64,000 bases of DNA. It comes from Deuterostichococcus epilithicus (lineage: Eukaryota > Chlorophyta > Trebouxiophyceae > Prasiolales > Stichococcaceae). The translations under genes and the position numbers were made by a program. The stretch lies in assembly GCA_033439295.1 (NCBI GenBank), contig JAVTLE010000014.1, positions 992,001 through 1,056,000 of the forward strand. The letters run 5' to 3'. A model generated the notes under the pieces. The model saw nothing but the letters and a program-made list of their open reading frames with translations. It did no database searches and was not told where the DNA came from. Below are positions 23,015 to 33,263 of the stretch, piece by piece (within the stretch, counting starts at the first letter, position 1; every line of letters begins with the position of its first letter).

Positions 23015-23440
23015 GGTTGTTGACCACACCGTCGAATTTGGGGCAAAGTTTGGTGTTATGGAATGCGCGACGGAGCCTCGCTGCAGCGCTCATGGCCAGG
23101 CGATCTCCGCTGACATGGCGGGTCACGTGGATGCAGCCTGGCCGGCCAGCGGCTGAGCAAATTCGCAGAACCATTTGTATTCCAGTGACCGTGAGCACCT
23201 TGCAAACCATTCTGCTGCAGTGTGGCGAAGCAAGACGACCCGCACAGACGCTAGCCTGCTACTGTGAAGCACTCGGCGGGGCTTTCCCCCTGCTGAGACC
23301 CACCATGTGTGAAGGCACATTGCCTCCCCCAGATGTGAGTGCACGCGTCGCAGCAAGCCCGGCTTTACATGCGCGCAATTGCGACGATGTTGTACAAGCT
23401 GCCACACGCGACAGTCCAAGCCGCCAAATGCTGAGGCAGT
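23015..23440. other. Short intergenic region with putative VTI1 poly(A) signal
   Basis: About 426 bases hold the VTI1 3' flank and the promoter of the plastid protein gene. TTACA at 23365-23369 reads TGTAA on the minus strand, 72 bases past the VTI1 stop. Nothing else is evident. Confidence 0.45.
23365..23369 (-). terminator. Putative TGTAA polyadenylation signal of VTI1
   Basis: TGTAA on the minus strand, 72 bases downstream of the VTI1 stop. TGTAA is the known poly(A) signal of chlorophyte mRNAs. Chance occurrence is possible, and most other genes here lack a clear copy close to the stop. Confidence 0.35.
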
Positions 23441-24893
23441 CTACTTGACGATCTTGTAGTACAGGATGAGTCCAATCGCAGCGATCAGGCAGCAGATGAC
23501 GCCGACCATGATCAGCTTGTTGGTCATCAGCCGCCTCGACATGACAGCCAGCACCCGCCGTGCCGTGGCGATGTTGTCGTCGGCGCCATGGAGTGTGTCA
23601 CGTGCGTGCGTGATCGTCTGCCGCTGCCGGTGGAGGTCGTTCAGGATGCTGACGCCGAGCTCCTGTACGTCGCAAAAAAATCCTGTCCAAGACTCGGCCT
23701 GCAGTAATGCTTAAATACCTTTCTCCTTGTCAGGCGCCGCATCTCCTGCCGCGCCTCCTCTGGAGATGGCAGATGCGTGTCATTGCAGGCAGGTGTGCAC
23801 TGCGCATCGCCGGGCCATACGGCGCCTTCTCAGCCATGCAGCCGGCCAGATCAGCACTCCCGGCTGAAGCCGCCCTGCCAGACCGGCAGCGCCGCATGAG
23901 CGCAGCAGGCGCACATGTGAACGAACCCACCTCCGTCTCCAGCAGCTGCTGCTGGCCCTGCTGGATGCGCGTGCCCGTCTTGTTCAGCCGCTCGGTGCTG
24001 GCCAGCATGCGCTCCCGCTGCCCCGCCGAGGTGGAGTAGTAATCGTCCTCCAGGCCCAGCTCTGCTCGCGCCGCGGCGCCCGGCGCCGCTGAAGACGACA
24101 CCTGCGAGAGAAGTACTTCGCTTTGGTGTCGCCTATGCCTAATGCGACCGCAGCGACCGCACGAAGCCACTGGCAACGAGACCTGCAAGCTTGGCTGACG
24201 CCTCAGCAGTCTGGCGCCTGTGTAATGTGTGTATGTGTATGTGCTGGGGTTTACTCTCCTGACGCCCGACCCTGGCGTGGCCTTGGAGCTGCGGCTCACG
24301 CGTGAGCTACGAACCGACTCTTCTAGCGGAGCTGCTGATGGTGGCATGCCTAAGAGCACATGATGCGCGGCAGTGCACGTCAAAATCCCACCTTTTTGGC
24401 GTCTGCCCGCAGCGCCGCGAGGTCTGCCTTGTACTCCTTCACCTTCGCCAGCAGCACGCGCGAGCGCTCTGGAGAGAAGCTGCGCGCCTCCATCTCCATG
24501 CGTTTGATCTGCGCCGTAGCCCAGAGGTTCAGAGTCAGTGGCTGTGCAGGTGCGGCTGTGTTAGCGTGCGCCGCTGGCTGAAGAGAAGCAGCAGCATGGC
24601 AATGCGATGGGCATGCACAGCCAAAGGCAAGGTCAACGAGACGCACGATCTGCTCGGCATCCTTCAGCGAAGCCTCTGTTTCCCGCAGCTTCCCACGCCG
24701 CTGGTCTGCGGCAGAGAATGCATGTCAGTGGTCTAACGCGACAGAGGAAGGACTAGGCTTGAACTATAGTCAGCACGAAGACATACTCACCTGTGCTGAT
24801 GGTGCTGATTGCCTGCAGGTTTCGGGCAATCTCTGTCGAGTTGTTGCAATACTCTGTCTCGTACTGGGAGAAGAGCGCGTTCTGGTCCCCCAT
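23441..24893 (-). CDS. VTI1: Vti1-type Qb-SNARE
   Basis: Five exons join in phase to 223 residues: 24791-24893, 24647-24705, 24392-24508, 23931-24101 and 23441-23662. Vti1 is a v-SNARE for Golgi, endosome and vacuole fusion. The N-terminal helical domain begins MGDQNALFSQYETEYCNN and includes IKRMEMEARSFSPERSRV. The SNARE motif spans REGQRERMLASTERL-type sequence (GQRERMLASTERLNKTG), the conserved LLETEELGVSILNDL across the last junction, and MSRRLMTNKLIM. The tail anchor is VICCLIAAIGLILYY with KIVK at the end. The central SNARE layer residue is a Gln (ILNDLHRQRQTI context). Length and order match the family. It diverges from the V-ATPase E gene 545 bases away. Confidence 0.95.
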
Positions 24894-25438
24894 GACAGAC
24901 GGCTAGAGGGACCGACTTGCTTCTGGAGCTGGCGTTAGTGCAGCACAGCGCGACGAGTAGCTGTGCGGTGTTCCAAGTCACCAGTTAAGGATTGGTCAAA
25001 CTGAAAGTGGTCCCAAAACTCAAACAAAAACTGCGCCTGGCACGCCACGTTACAGACGGAAAGTCGATGCGACGTTTGACGTTTGTTCGGCTTGTGACAT
25101 TGCAGGCACAGCGCAGCGTGCCGGGTCAAACCTGCAAATTCCTAAAAATTCCGGAAGACGAGACTCGCAATATAAACGCGCAAGAATGCAGCGCAGAAGC
25201 AGAGTAGGGTTGAGCTCGGGCGCTCGGCTGTTGCAGTACAAGGTTCGCGTACAGTCTTGAGGGGTCCACGCTGCTGCCCAACCCTGGTCAGATCCTGTCT
25301 CGCATCGTTACGGCTCTGGAGGTGCATCCCAGCGTGATACCTTTTCACTCTGCTGCACTTGATACAGCACAACCGCAAGGCTTCTGCGCAGTTCATCTGT
25401 AGCGTGGCCTCTGCAGCTGCGTCGCTGCAGGAGCAGCA
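24894..25438. promoter_or_regulatory. Divergent promoter region, VTI1 / V-ATPase subunit E
   Basis: 545 bases separate the two start codons, which point outward. The sequence holds no other gene. Two genes of the endomembrane system sharing an upstream region makes joint regulation possible but not shown. Confidence 0.45.
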
Positions 25439-27417
25439 ATGGCGCTGAATGATGCAGAGGCACACGACCAGGCGAGCTCCATCTCTTGCACGCGGTTGGC
25501 ATATTCAGCGACAACCTGTGCTCGTCATCGTTGTCGCACATGCTGGATTGCAGTCTGAAGCCGACGGTTGCAGGATGCGCATGCTCAGACGGTGGTGTCG
25601 TTGTTGCAGATCGACCAGATGGTGAGGTTCATCAAGCAGGAGGCACAGGAGAAAGCTAACGAGATTGGAGTCTCAGCAGAGGAGGTGAGCTTGAAGGATC
25701 CTAAACCTCTCCATGTTATGATCTGCTCGGGTCAGAGCGCAATTTGTGGAGCCTACCGCCCAGCTACACGCTGCACAGCGCGACTGCGCCGCGCCAACGG
25801 GCTCGCGAGTCGCATCTGCTTGAAGCACTCGTACCTGAAACACTAAATGACTCCGACTGGGGCTCTCGAAGGTCTGGCACGGGTGAACCGCTCAAATTGC
25901 ACAAGGAAAATGGCAAGACCTAAATGCCAGGTCCAATGAGCTTGTCCATGTTTGGGCCTTGCTTGCCAACCAAGCAGATTTCTCGCGGCAACTTGGCAGC
26001 GATCTGCTCAAGATGTGCCTGGCCGTGGCATTCCTGCCGCTGAGTTGCTTGTCGGCTTGCATTTGAGGGAGCAGGATACGAGACAGGCACCCGTCATCTG
26101 TGGGACGCTCTGAGGAACAATTAGACACACAGTCAGCCACTCAGAGCTCATTGTGGAGCAGGAAGTGGCGCGCACACCCGGCATCGTCACGTTTCATGCC
26201 TCGCCCTGCCCTGTCCGACGTTGACGCGTGCCGCGGCGTGCGCGCGCAGGAGTTCAACATCGAGAAGCTGCAGCTGCTGGAGGCGGAGAAGGGGCGGGTG
26301 CGGAAGGAGTACGAGCGGCGGGAGGGGCAGATCGATGTCAAAAAGAAGATCGAGTACTCGAAGCAGCTCAACGCCTCGCGCATCAAGGTGCTACAGGCGC
26401 GGGAGGACGCGGTGCACTCCATCCTGGAAGAGGTGAGGGTGTACGAGTGGTTGAAGTCGCTTGGGCGCCCTCACACACTATCCCCTGCCGGGTTCACACA
26501 CCATGCCCTATCAATCTGCTGGACAAAGCGTGCATACAAGTCGCGAGCTGGCGGGGGAGAAGGCGGGGCAGCAGTGGGTCGGAGGGAGGGTCGCTGACCA
26601 TGGAGCAGGGGCCAGTGGATGCCCCAAGCCAGTAGCAATGCGGCATAGCGTCTGCAATCCGCACACAAGCGGTTGTCAATGGTGCATGGTGCCTCAGTGG
26701 GCGCACACGCTGCTAGTCCTAATGGGGCTTACGGGCAACGGTGCCTGCACAGGCCCGGAAGAAGCTGGCGAGCGTGTCCTCGGACAAGAAGAAGTACGAG
26801 GCGCAGCTCACAGACCTGTTGGTGCAGTCGCTGGCCAAGCTCAAGCAGCCGGCCGCGATCGTCAAGTCTCGCGAGGTGAGATGGGGTTGGCCTTGTCGGC
26901 CTTGAGCTGCTCGCTGCTGTGATTCAGTCGTTCACATCTCGCATGGCAGTTTCGCTTGCTTCAAGCACCTGCTGTGGCAGCGCAAACAAGCCTTGTGGCG
27001 GGCTGTGGCAGCGCTTGGAAAGTTTTGGCTTCCGCAGCGCCGCTGTGCGCACTAATCAGTGGGTGTGCACTTTCTGGACGCCACACGCGCTGCCGCGGTG
27101 CACTCATCGCTGTCGTGTGGTCCCAGGTGGACGCCGACATTGTGAAGGGTATCATTGAGCCGGCGCGCAAGCAGTATGCGCAGCGCTTCAAGACCGAGGC
27201 GCCCCAAGTCAAGTTCGACTCTGACAACTTCCTGCCGCTGGCCCCCGGGAAGCAGTCTGAGGAGCTGGAGTCCTGCTCCGGCGGCCTGAGTGTGTCCTCC
27301 GCCAACGGCACCATCGTGTGCCCCAACACCTTCGACGCGCGGCTGCAGATCGCATACCAGGCTAACCTGCCCGAGATCCGGGCGGCGCTGTTTGGCGAGC
27401 ACCACCGGGCCACATGA
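25439..27417 (+). CDS. VHA-E: V-type proton ATPase subunit E
   Basis: Five exons join to 234 residues: 25439-25471, 25610-25684, 26250-26432, 26753-26875 and 27127-27417. Subunit E forms the peripheral stalk that links the V1 ATPase head to the Vo proton channel on vacuolar membranes. MALNDAEAHDQ joins IDQMVRFIKQEAQEKANEIG, then EFNIEKLQLLEAEKGRV, KKIEYSKQLNASRIKVLQA, KKKYEAQLTDLLVQSLAKL, GTIVCPNTFDARLQIAYQ and LPEIRAALFGEHHRAT. All are family blocks, and the length is the usual one. The first intron must use a GC donor (CAG|GCGAGC), because no GT in the right phase exists after the first exon and the join restores the canonical N-terminus. Confidence 0.95.
25472..25473 (+). other. GC 5' splice site, V-ATPase E intron 1
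   Basis: The intron runs 25472-25609 with CAG|GCGAGC at its start and GCAG at its end. Joining is phase 0 and yields the conserved subunit E N-terminus. Confidence 0.8.
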
Positions 27418-28082
27418 TGACGCTGGACGGTGGCGGCGGTCGGCTAGTCTGACGTTCCTGAAGCAGGGTGGTGGTTCTGGTCCTGTGCTGTGCCAGTTTG
27501 GAGAGGCCCGACATTGCAGTGCGCGGCACAGGGCTGCCAGATTTCAGCATCTGGCCTCAGTGCAACCGGCACTATGGCCGGGGTTCAAAGCAGGGGATAT
27601 GGGGCTAGCCTCCTGACAACTGATTGGTTTCAAGGGCGAGAGTACTGCGTACAAATACTGATCTGGGCGAGTCCCTGCAAGCCATTGCTGGTGGCCAAAA
27701 CAGATGCAAAATCGGTGCCGAGTCTTGGATGCCCAGACACATACACGTCCGTTTGTCGGGGCAATTGCCAGCAGATGTGAGCGCCACTCTGCTACTTGCA
27801 CATCCCGGAACGACAGCAGCCCAAGAACAATGTCACTAAGCCTAAACACTTCAGTACTGTGCAGTATCAGTCAGTATCAGTCTTCATGTCAGATATGAAC
27901 CAAGACATCGCAAACTGCCAACATGCGAACAAGTTGACAAGCTGCATCCAACAATTTGCAGCTCGGCAATAGCTCACCTGGCGATCGGAACCATTGTAGA
28001 CTCATGTCGCCTCACCATACCCTTAGTCGGGAAGCTTAGATCAGACCCTCTGAAGTGTGCAGGGATCATGGACTGGCGCAGA
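27418..28082. other. Convergent intergenic region, V-ATPase E / MED20
   Basis: About 665 bases. A short direct repeat, cagtatcagt, occurs twice near 27860. Several open frames of 60-100 codons lack splice or family support. No gene is called. Confidence 0.45.
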
Positions 28083-29536
28083 TCACTTTGCTGACAGCAA
28101 GCGGATGAGCATATGCATGTACTGGACTGCCAGATGCTGGTGCGAGAACTGCGACGGCAATGCAAACTCGTGCAGCGGAGCGTCTGCAAGCTCCAGCCTG
28201 CCGGTGGCAGTGGCTGACGTCTGCTGCAGCACCGCGGCAAACTCCTGCGTGAAGCAAAGCCAGTCCCTCTAGCGGCTGTGAGCGGCTTATGCAGGTCCAA
28301 CATCTTTGCAGCTGCAATGTCACCTTCACGTGACACAAGAGGCACGGCCGGAACTTCAGAAAGGTTCGGGATGGTCAAGATGTGCAAAAGGCAACTGCAC
28401 CTGAATGAGCGGCATGCAGTTTGCACTGCTGCAGGGTGGGTACTCGACTTGCACTATGACGCCGCGATGCTGCCCTGTCGCCTTCACGATGACGTTGCAT
28501 ACCTGTGCACGCGAGACTCGCATTCAGGCGACCGGCGCTGACACAGAGTCGTCTGTGTCCAAGTTCGAGGCCAGATTGCCGAGCACATTGCGGCACATGC
28601 CGCAGGTGACGGCAGACATCGCATGAAGACCGAGACCACAGCGCCGCAACGGGCTTTGTCCCAGAACAATTTTGCGACCTACCTTCACGATGAAATCGCC
28701 CAATTGGTACTGCTGGCCCTCGACCGTCAGCGCGAGCCTAGGCTGATGCGTGCCGACCTGTGGGCGCATACAATTGGGATTCAGCGCATGTGCTGCAGCT
28801 TGCAAGTGCAGCGGCTGCATCGACGGAAGGGCAGCTTGGCATCAGTAGTGCGGAATGAGACACCTGCAAGATACCTGGCTGAGGATGCTGATCGCCTGTG
28901 AGTCTGCCTCCATCACTTGCTGCCGCTGCCTGCCAATGCGCGCACGGCATTCCGGCTTGACTTCTCCCTCTCAAGATTGACTTCTACAGCATTCTGCGTG
29001 CGTTCTGTGCCGTATCTGTGATAAGCCCGTGTGACCAGCCCGACAGCAGCATGCCAGCTCCACGAGAGCGACCATTTCAGCAGTGCCACACCTCTGCACC
29101 ATGCATATGTGGTGCTGCTTGTCGCTAAAGCCCAGCAGCCACAGCTCGCCGCCAGAAATTGGTGCGCCAGGCGTGTCCTGTGCAGACGAGTGCAGCACAT
29201 GAGGCCTCCGCCCTCCGCACGCCCTTCATCAGATAGAGCATCTCGCAGGCGCCACGATATCACGCTTTTTGAGCCCATCACCTGAACGGCCCTCAAGACG
29301 GTCACCGAGGCGTTGTAGCGCCGTTTTGAGCCGCCTCGCATGTGTTCCACAGCCGCGCAGATGCCCTCAAATGCGCGCTGCCCGACGGTGCTGCCGCCGC
29401 TGTCCTGCCAGAACAACACACTGCAGCCACAAAGTTGACGTTTCACTTTGAGCCACTCTATGGTATGCATTGATGCCGGAAGAGTGGCAGCATGCCGATG
29501 TAAAACCAACAGCAATCACCAGGTGACGCCGCCCAT
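28083..29536 (-). CDS. MED20: Mediator complex subunit 20
   Basis: Seven exons join in phase to 211 residues: 29520-29536, 29282-29420, 29092-29177, 28875-28929, 28683-28757, 28401-28502 and 28083-28244. MED20 is a Mediator head-module subunit that binds MED18 and helps link activators to RNA polymerase II. The 17-base first exon encodes MGGVT. The protein goes on as CVLFWQDSGGSTVGQRAF, APISGGELWLLGFSDKQHH, MEADSQAISILSQ, then LALTVEGQQYQLGDFIVK, which matches the plant MED20 block EGFQYQLGDF. HRGVIVQVEYPP follows, and HQHLAVQYMHMLIRLLSAK is the C-terminus. Order and length match plant MED20. It diverges from the JmjC gene 379 bases away. Confidence 0.92.
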
Positions 29537-29915
29537 GATGACTGCAAAGTTCACTAGTTATCGGAGTGAAACTGAGCGTGATCGGCGCTGTATGTCAGAC
29601 TGCCCCAAGAGCGAGGCAGCGTACAACCGAAAATGCCGATGCAAATGCACAATGGGGCATCTGGACCTGCTGGGCATGCCAAAATCATCAACTGCAGTCC
29701 TGCACCATGCCGAAGGGGCTTCGCCGAAGGGTCTGTCCAGTTCCAGTTTGCAGTCCTCGTAGTCGTGTACCTTGCCAGTCTGTTTTCCTTACAGAAGCTG
29801 GACAATTGAATCGCAACGACACGGTTTATGTAGAACTGCTCATGGCCAGCAGCCAGGGCGCTTCGATTAGGCACGCGAGCTACAGAGCTGCGCATACAGC
29901 CAGTGAGGCAGCGTC
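29537..29915. promoter_or_regulatory. Divergent promoter region, MED20 / JMJ31-like gene
   Basis: 379 bases lie between two outward-pointing starts. No other gene is visible. Confidence 0.45.
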
Positions 29916-32900
29916 ATGTGGCCTCAGACAGTGCGTGAGCTGCCTGCCACTGCCACAGCGGACGAACAACTGACGTGCCTGCGAGGAAATGAACCAGTGG
30001 TGCTCCGTGGTGCGCCGCATGCTGCTCATCCTTCACTTCCTTGGAGCCAACTGCGGGCCATGTGCACGTATGCGCCAAAGCAACACCTGTGCCTCCATTT
30101 GACAACGTAAGTGGCGGTCCTATTGCATTCACATGCTTGCTCAGGGCTCGTCGCTGGGTGGCCAGCCGTGCGGGCGTGGCAGGGCGGTGCAGGCCTGCGG
30201 CGCATGGCAGATTTGGCCGGCGGCGCTCAAGTGCAGGTGTGCTTTCCCTTGTCGCTGGACTTTGCAACACCAGAATCTCTGGGAGAAACGCCTGACTGAT
30301 CGATCAGCTGGGCGATGTACGGTGTGTGATGGGTTTTCGTGGAGCCCACGTCATTGCCGTTGATCACTGTTGCAGGTCATGAGCGCCGCATCAGACCTGT
30401 TCTTCGGGGACATCGAGCAGCACCAGCCGGAGACGATGTGCTTCCGTGACTTCCTGAGCCTTGTGGGCAGCAGCCAGAGCGGCGATGCAGCAGACGGCAC
30501 CAGCAGCAGCGATGCAACAGACAGCAGCCAGAGCGGCGACGCAGGCACCAGCGACGATAGTGCAGGTGCCACCATATGCGCAGAAGGCGGCAGGCGTGCC
30601 CGGCCGGCAAAGATTGCCAGGCTGGCAACGCAGCAACCATGCAGCTGGCAGGGCGCTCGGCGGTACTATCTCGCACAGGCTGGCATCGGCAGCGGGGCGC
30701 AAGGCGGCAACAATAGAGGCGGCGAGGCGTGCGCCAACGGCAGCAAGGCTTCTGCGGACAGCGGCAGCCTGGCGGCGCTCGCCGAAGACTTCGAGCCGCC
30801 GCCGCTCCTATACAGTGTGGATGGCGCACATCTGCAGACGAACCTCTGGATGAGCATCAGGTGACAGCCAATGGCAGGTGGAAGGGGCTGTACATGTGCT
30901 GCGCTCATCATGCAGAGGTCTTCAGCTCTCCATGTTTCCGCCTCTTTGACGAAGCTTTCCGCACCAATGACGACAGCTGATCTGGTTTCATCCGGAAACC
31001 TCAGCCTCACACACGGAGAGTTGCCCTTGGCCCCACGCTCCGTCCTGCACTGCACTCCAGAACTGCAACCTCCCTTGAAACTAAGTTCGATTGAGATACC
31101 AGTGTGTCCAGCCCCACTGCAGGGGCTCCCGCTCCAGTCTGCACTACGACCCGTACCAGAACCTGCTGTGCGTCGTGCGCGGCGGCAAGACCGTGCGGCT
31201 ACACGCGCCGCAGCAGACGCCGGCCCTATACCCGCGGCCCGTGCACGGCGAGGTGACCCCAAACCCTAAAACCTTAAAGCCACCACCAATCGCGAGCTGC
31301 TCCGGCTTGCAGCCTGCAACCCTGCCCGCCCGGCACGCCGCACGTGGCAGGCCACAAGCATCGCTTGCTCACCAGCGCCGCCACACCGAGGCACGGTTGG
31401 CACCTGGACCTCCTCCATGCCGTCATTTGCAGGCACTGCAGCGCATCAGTGCCAGTACCATGTATTTGCAGACACGCCGGGTCCTGAGTGCAGGCGTCCA
31501 ACCACAGCGGCGTCGACTTTGCGGAGCCGGACCTGGGCCGCCACCCACTGTATGCACAGGCGCTGGCGCACCAGGCCCAGGCCACGCTGCAGGCGCGCCA
31601 TCCGTTAAGAAACCCTAGCAAATGGAGTTCGGTGCTTTCATGCCCAACCTCGTGAGCTCTGCGCTGCCCCCTCTTGCAGTCAAAACCTGCTGCGCCGCAG
31701 TCCTCCCAGTTCCGTCACATCGATCAGCCGCTAGTGCGAGGCCCTCGGGCGCGCAGGCAGGGGACGCCATTTTCATCCCCGAGGGCTGGTGGCACCAGGT
31801 CGACAGCGACGGCGTGTCCGTCGCCGTCAACTTCTGGTGGCAGTCGCCCTTCGACGCCAGCTTGCAGGTGCAACCTTTAAGGGTTTAGCTGGGAGGGCCT
31901 AGTGCCCTCCCAACAATTGGCAGGGCACATGAGCCATGCGTGCAGAGATGAGACGAGCTGCATCACGGGCACCAAGGCTCTGTGTGCTCGAGCCGGGCGC
32001 TGCCTCCGTCCTGGCGCTGTGCAGACCGGGCTGGCTGCGGACTGAGGATTCAAGAGGCGGATGATCTTTGAGGCGGCTCTGGAGGGTTGCGTGACAGCTG
32101 CTCTCTGTGTCCCTGCACATGCACAGGCGGCGGTCAGCCCGGTGCAGCTGCGGCAGGTGGTGCGGACGCTGTCCAGCCAGCGAGTCGATGCGTGGCTGGC
32201 TTCAATCGAGCCATGGCCGCCGGCACAGCCCGCCGCCTCGCCCTCTGCCAGCCTGCCAGCGGAAGAGCATGAGCAGTATGGCACGGCAGCAGCGGCGGCG
32301 CCAGCGCCTGCGGCAGGCTGCCTGCGCGCCGCAGAGCCGAGCTGCGGCTCTGTGCCGGCGGCGGAGCCACCGCCGCAAATGCAGGGCACGCAGCCGGGCG
32401 TCGACCCGGCGGCGGCCACAGCGCAGGCTTTTGGCGACCTCACGGCAGTGGACGCCGAGGCGCTGCGAGCGCTGGTTGTGCAGACAGGGGATGCATTGCG
32501 GGCTGGGGATGACGACACATCAGACGCAAATGGCACTGCACCCTCGCAGCAGCAGCAGCAGCAGCAGCGGCAGCAGCAGCGGCAGCAGGTGGTTGCGGAG
32601 GATGCGCAATCCGCCGCTGCCTGGCGGGCGGCCCCGCCAACGGATGACCTGGGGCTGCGGCATCCCATTACACGCACGCTTGCAGGGCTCGGCGAGCGCA
32701 GCATGTGCCGCGTGCTGCTTGCCATGGCGCAGAGGTTTCCCAGGACTCTAGAGGGTTTGCTGCTGCATGCGCTGCCACCGGCGGCCGCCGAGCTGCTGCT
32801 GCGGAAGCTGGAAGCGGCGGATGGGCTGCCCGCCATGCAGGAGCACCGGGTGGCATTTTATGAGGCCGTGTATGGTGTGGTGCCAGACGGCAGGCGGCTG

Positions 32901-32981
32901 CTGTCGGCGCTGCTGGCTGGAAAGGAAGCGGTCGCGCAGCAGGCGTGCAAACAGGTGCTTGCCGAGGCTTTGGGCATGTAG
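29916..32981 (+). CDS. JmjC-domain Fe(II)/2-oxoglutarate oxygenase, JMJ31 type
   Basis: Seven exons give 620 residues: 29916-30006, 30145-30236, 30376-30860, 31123-31252, 31494-31592, 31757-31867 and 32127-32981. The JmjC domain matches plant JMJ31. EPVVLR|LVAGWPAVRAW opens the fold. SRSSLHYDPYQNLLCVVRGG holds the iron ligands His and Asp (HYD) and a downstream Lys of RGGKTVRL for 2-oxoglutarate. ASNHSGVDFAEPDLGRHPL and AGDAIFIPEGWWHQVDSDGV bring the second His, and NFWWQSPFD closes it. A Ser/Asp-rich insert with repeated SSQSGDA units (30471-30560) interrupts the domain. Beyond the domain lie 285 extra residues with a Gln tract and a Leu-rich end (RSMCRVLLAMAQRFP), absent from the roughly 500-residue plant proteins. 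Intron 5 needs a GC donor (CAG|GCGCGC). The substrate cannot be told from sequence. Confidence 0.9.
31593..31594 (+). other. GC 5' splice site, JMJ31-like intron 5
   Basis: CAG|GCGCGC at 31593 joins in phase 0 to 31757 and restores ATLQ|AGDAIFIPEGW, the conserved JMJ31 sequence. No GT donor in phase 0 is available between the two exons. Confidence 0.75.
32549..32588 (+). repeat. CAG/CGG tract encoding poly-Gln
   Basis: About 13 consecutive cag/cgg triplets in the last exon of the JMJ31-like gene encode a Gln run with two Arg. It lies in the non-conserved C-terminal extension. Confidence 0.75.
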
Positions 32982-33263
32982 AACAGCAGATTGTGTTTTA
33001 GGGCGTGTTCGAATGCTGCATTCGATTCATGTTGCAATTCATCTGCTGGTGCCATCCTGGCCGTCTCGTGTGGTGGACTAGGGCAACGACAGCTCCTAAT
33101 CTTCTCAGAGTCGGACGCAGCGCAGGACCCCAGAACAGGTCTGGAACCGAAGTGCCTCTGGCAGTGCCTCTGGAGTTGCAAGCCAATATGTTGCTCAGCT
33201 ACAAGTCGCTGCAGTTTTCTGTCTCGTCACTGCCTGTTTGAAAGGGCGGTCAGCGGCTACAAG

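Noticed and set aside
23735-23757. Possible extra VTI1 exon (EARQEMRRL)
   Set aside because: The exons at 23931 and 23662 join directly to the conserved LLETEELGVSIL; inserting this segment breaks the SNARE heptads.
27418-28082. Candidate small genes in the V-ATPase E / MED20 gap
   Set aside because: The frames of 60-100 codons have no splice junctions, no domain, and the composition of non-coding sequence.
31877-32836. Minus-strand open frame of 319 codons, Ser/Ala/Cys-rich
   Set aside because: It lies antisense to the last JMJ31-like exon. It shows no recognisable motif and its composition is that of a GC-rich shadow.
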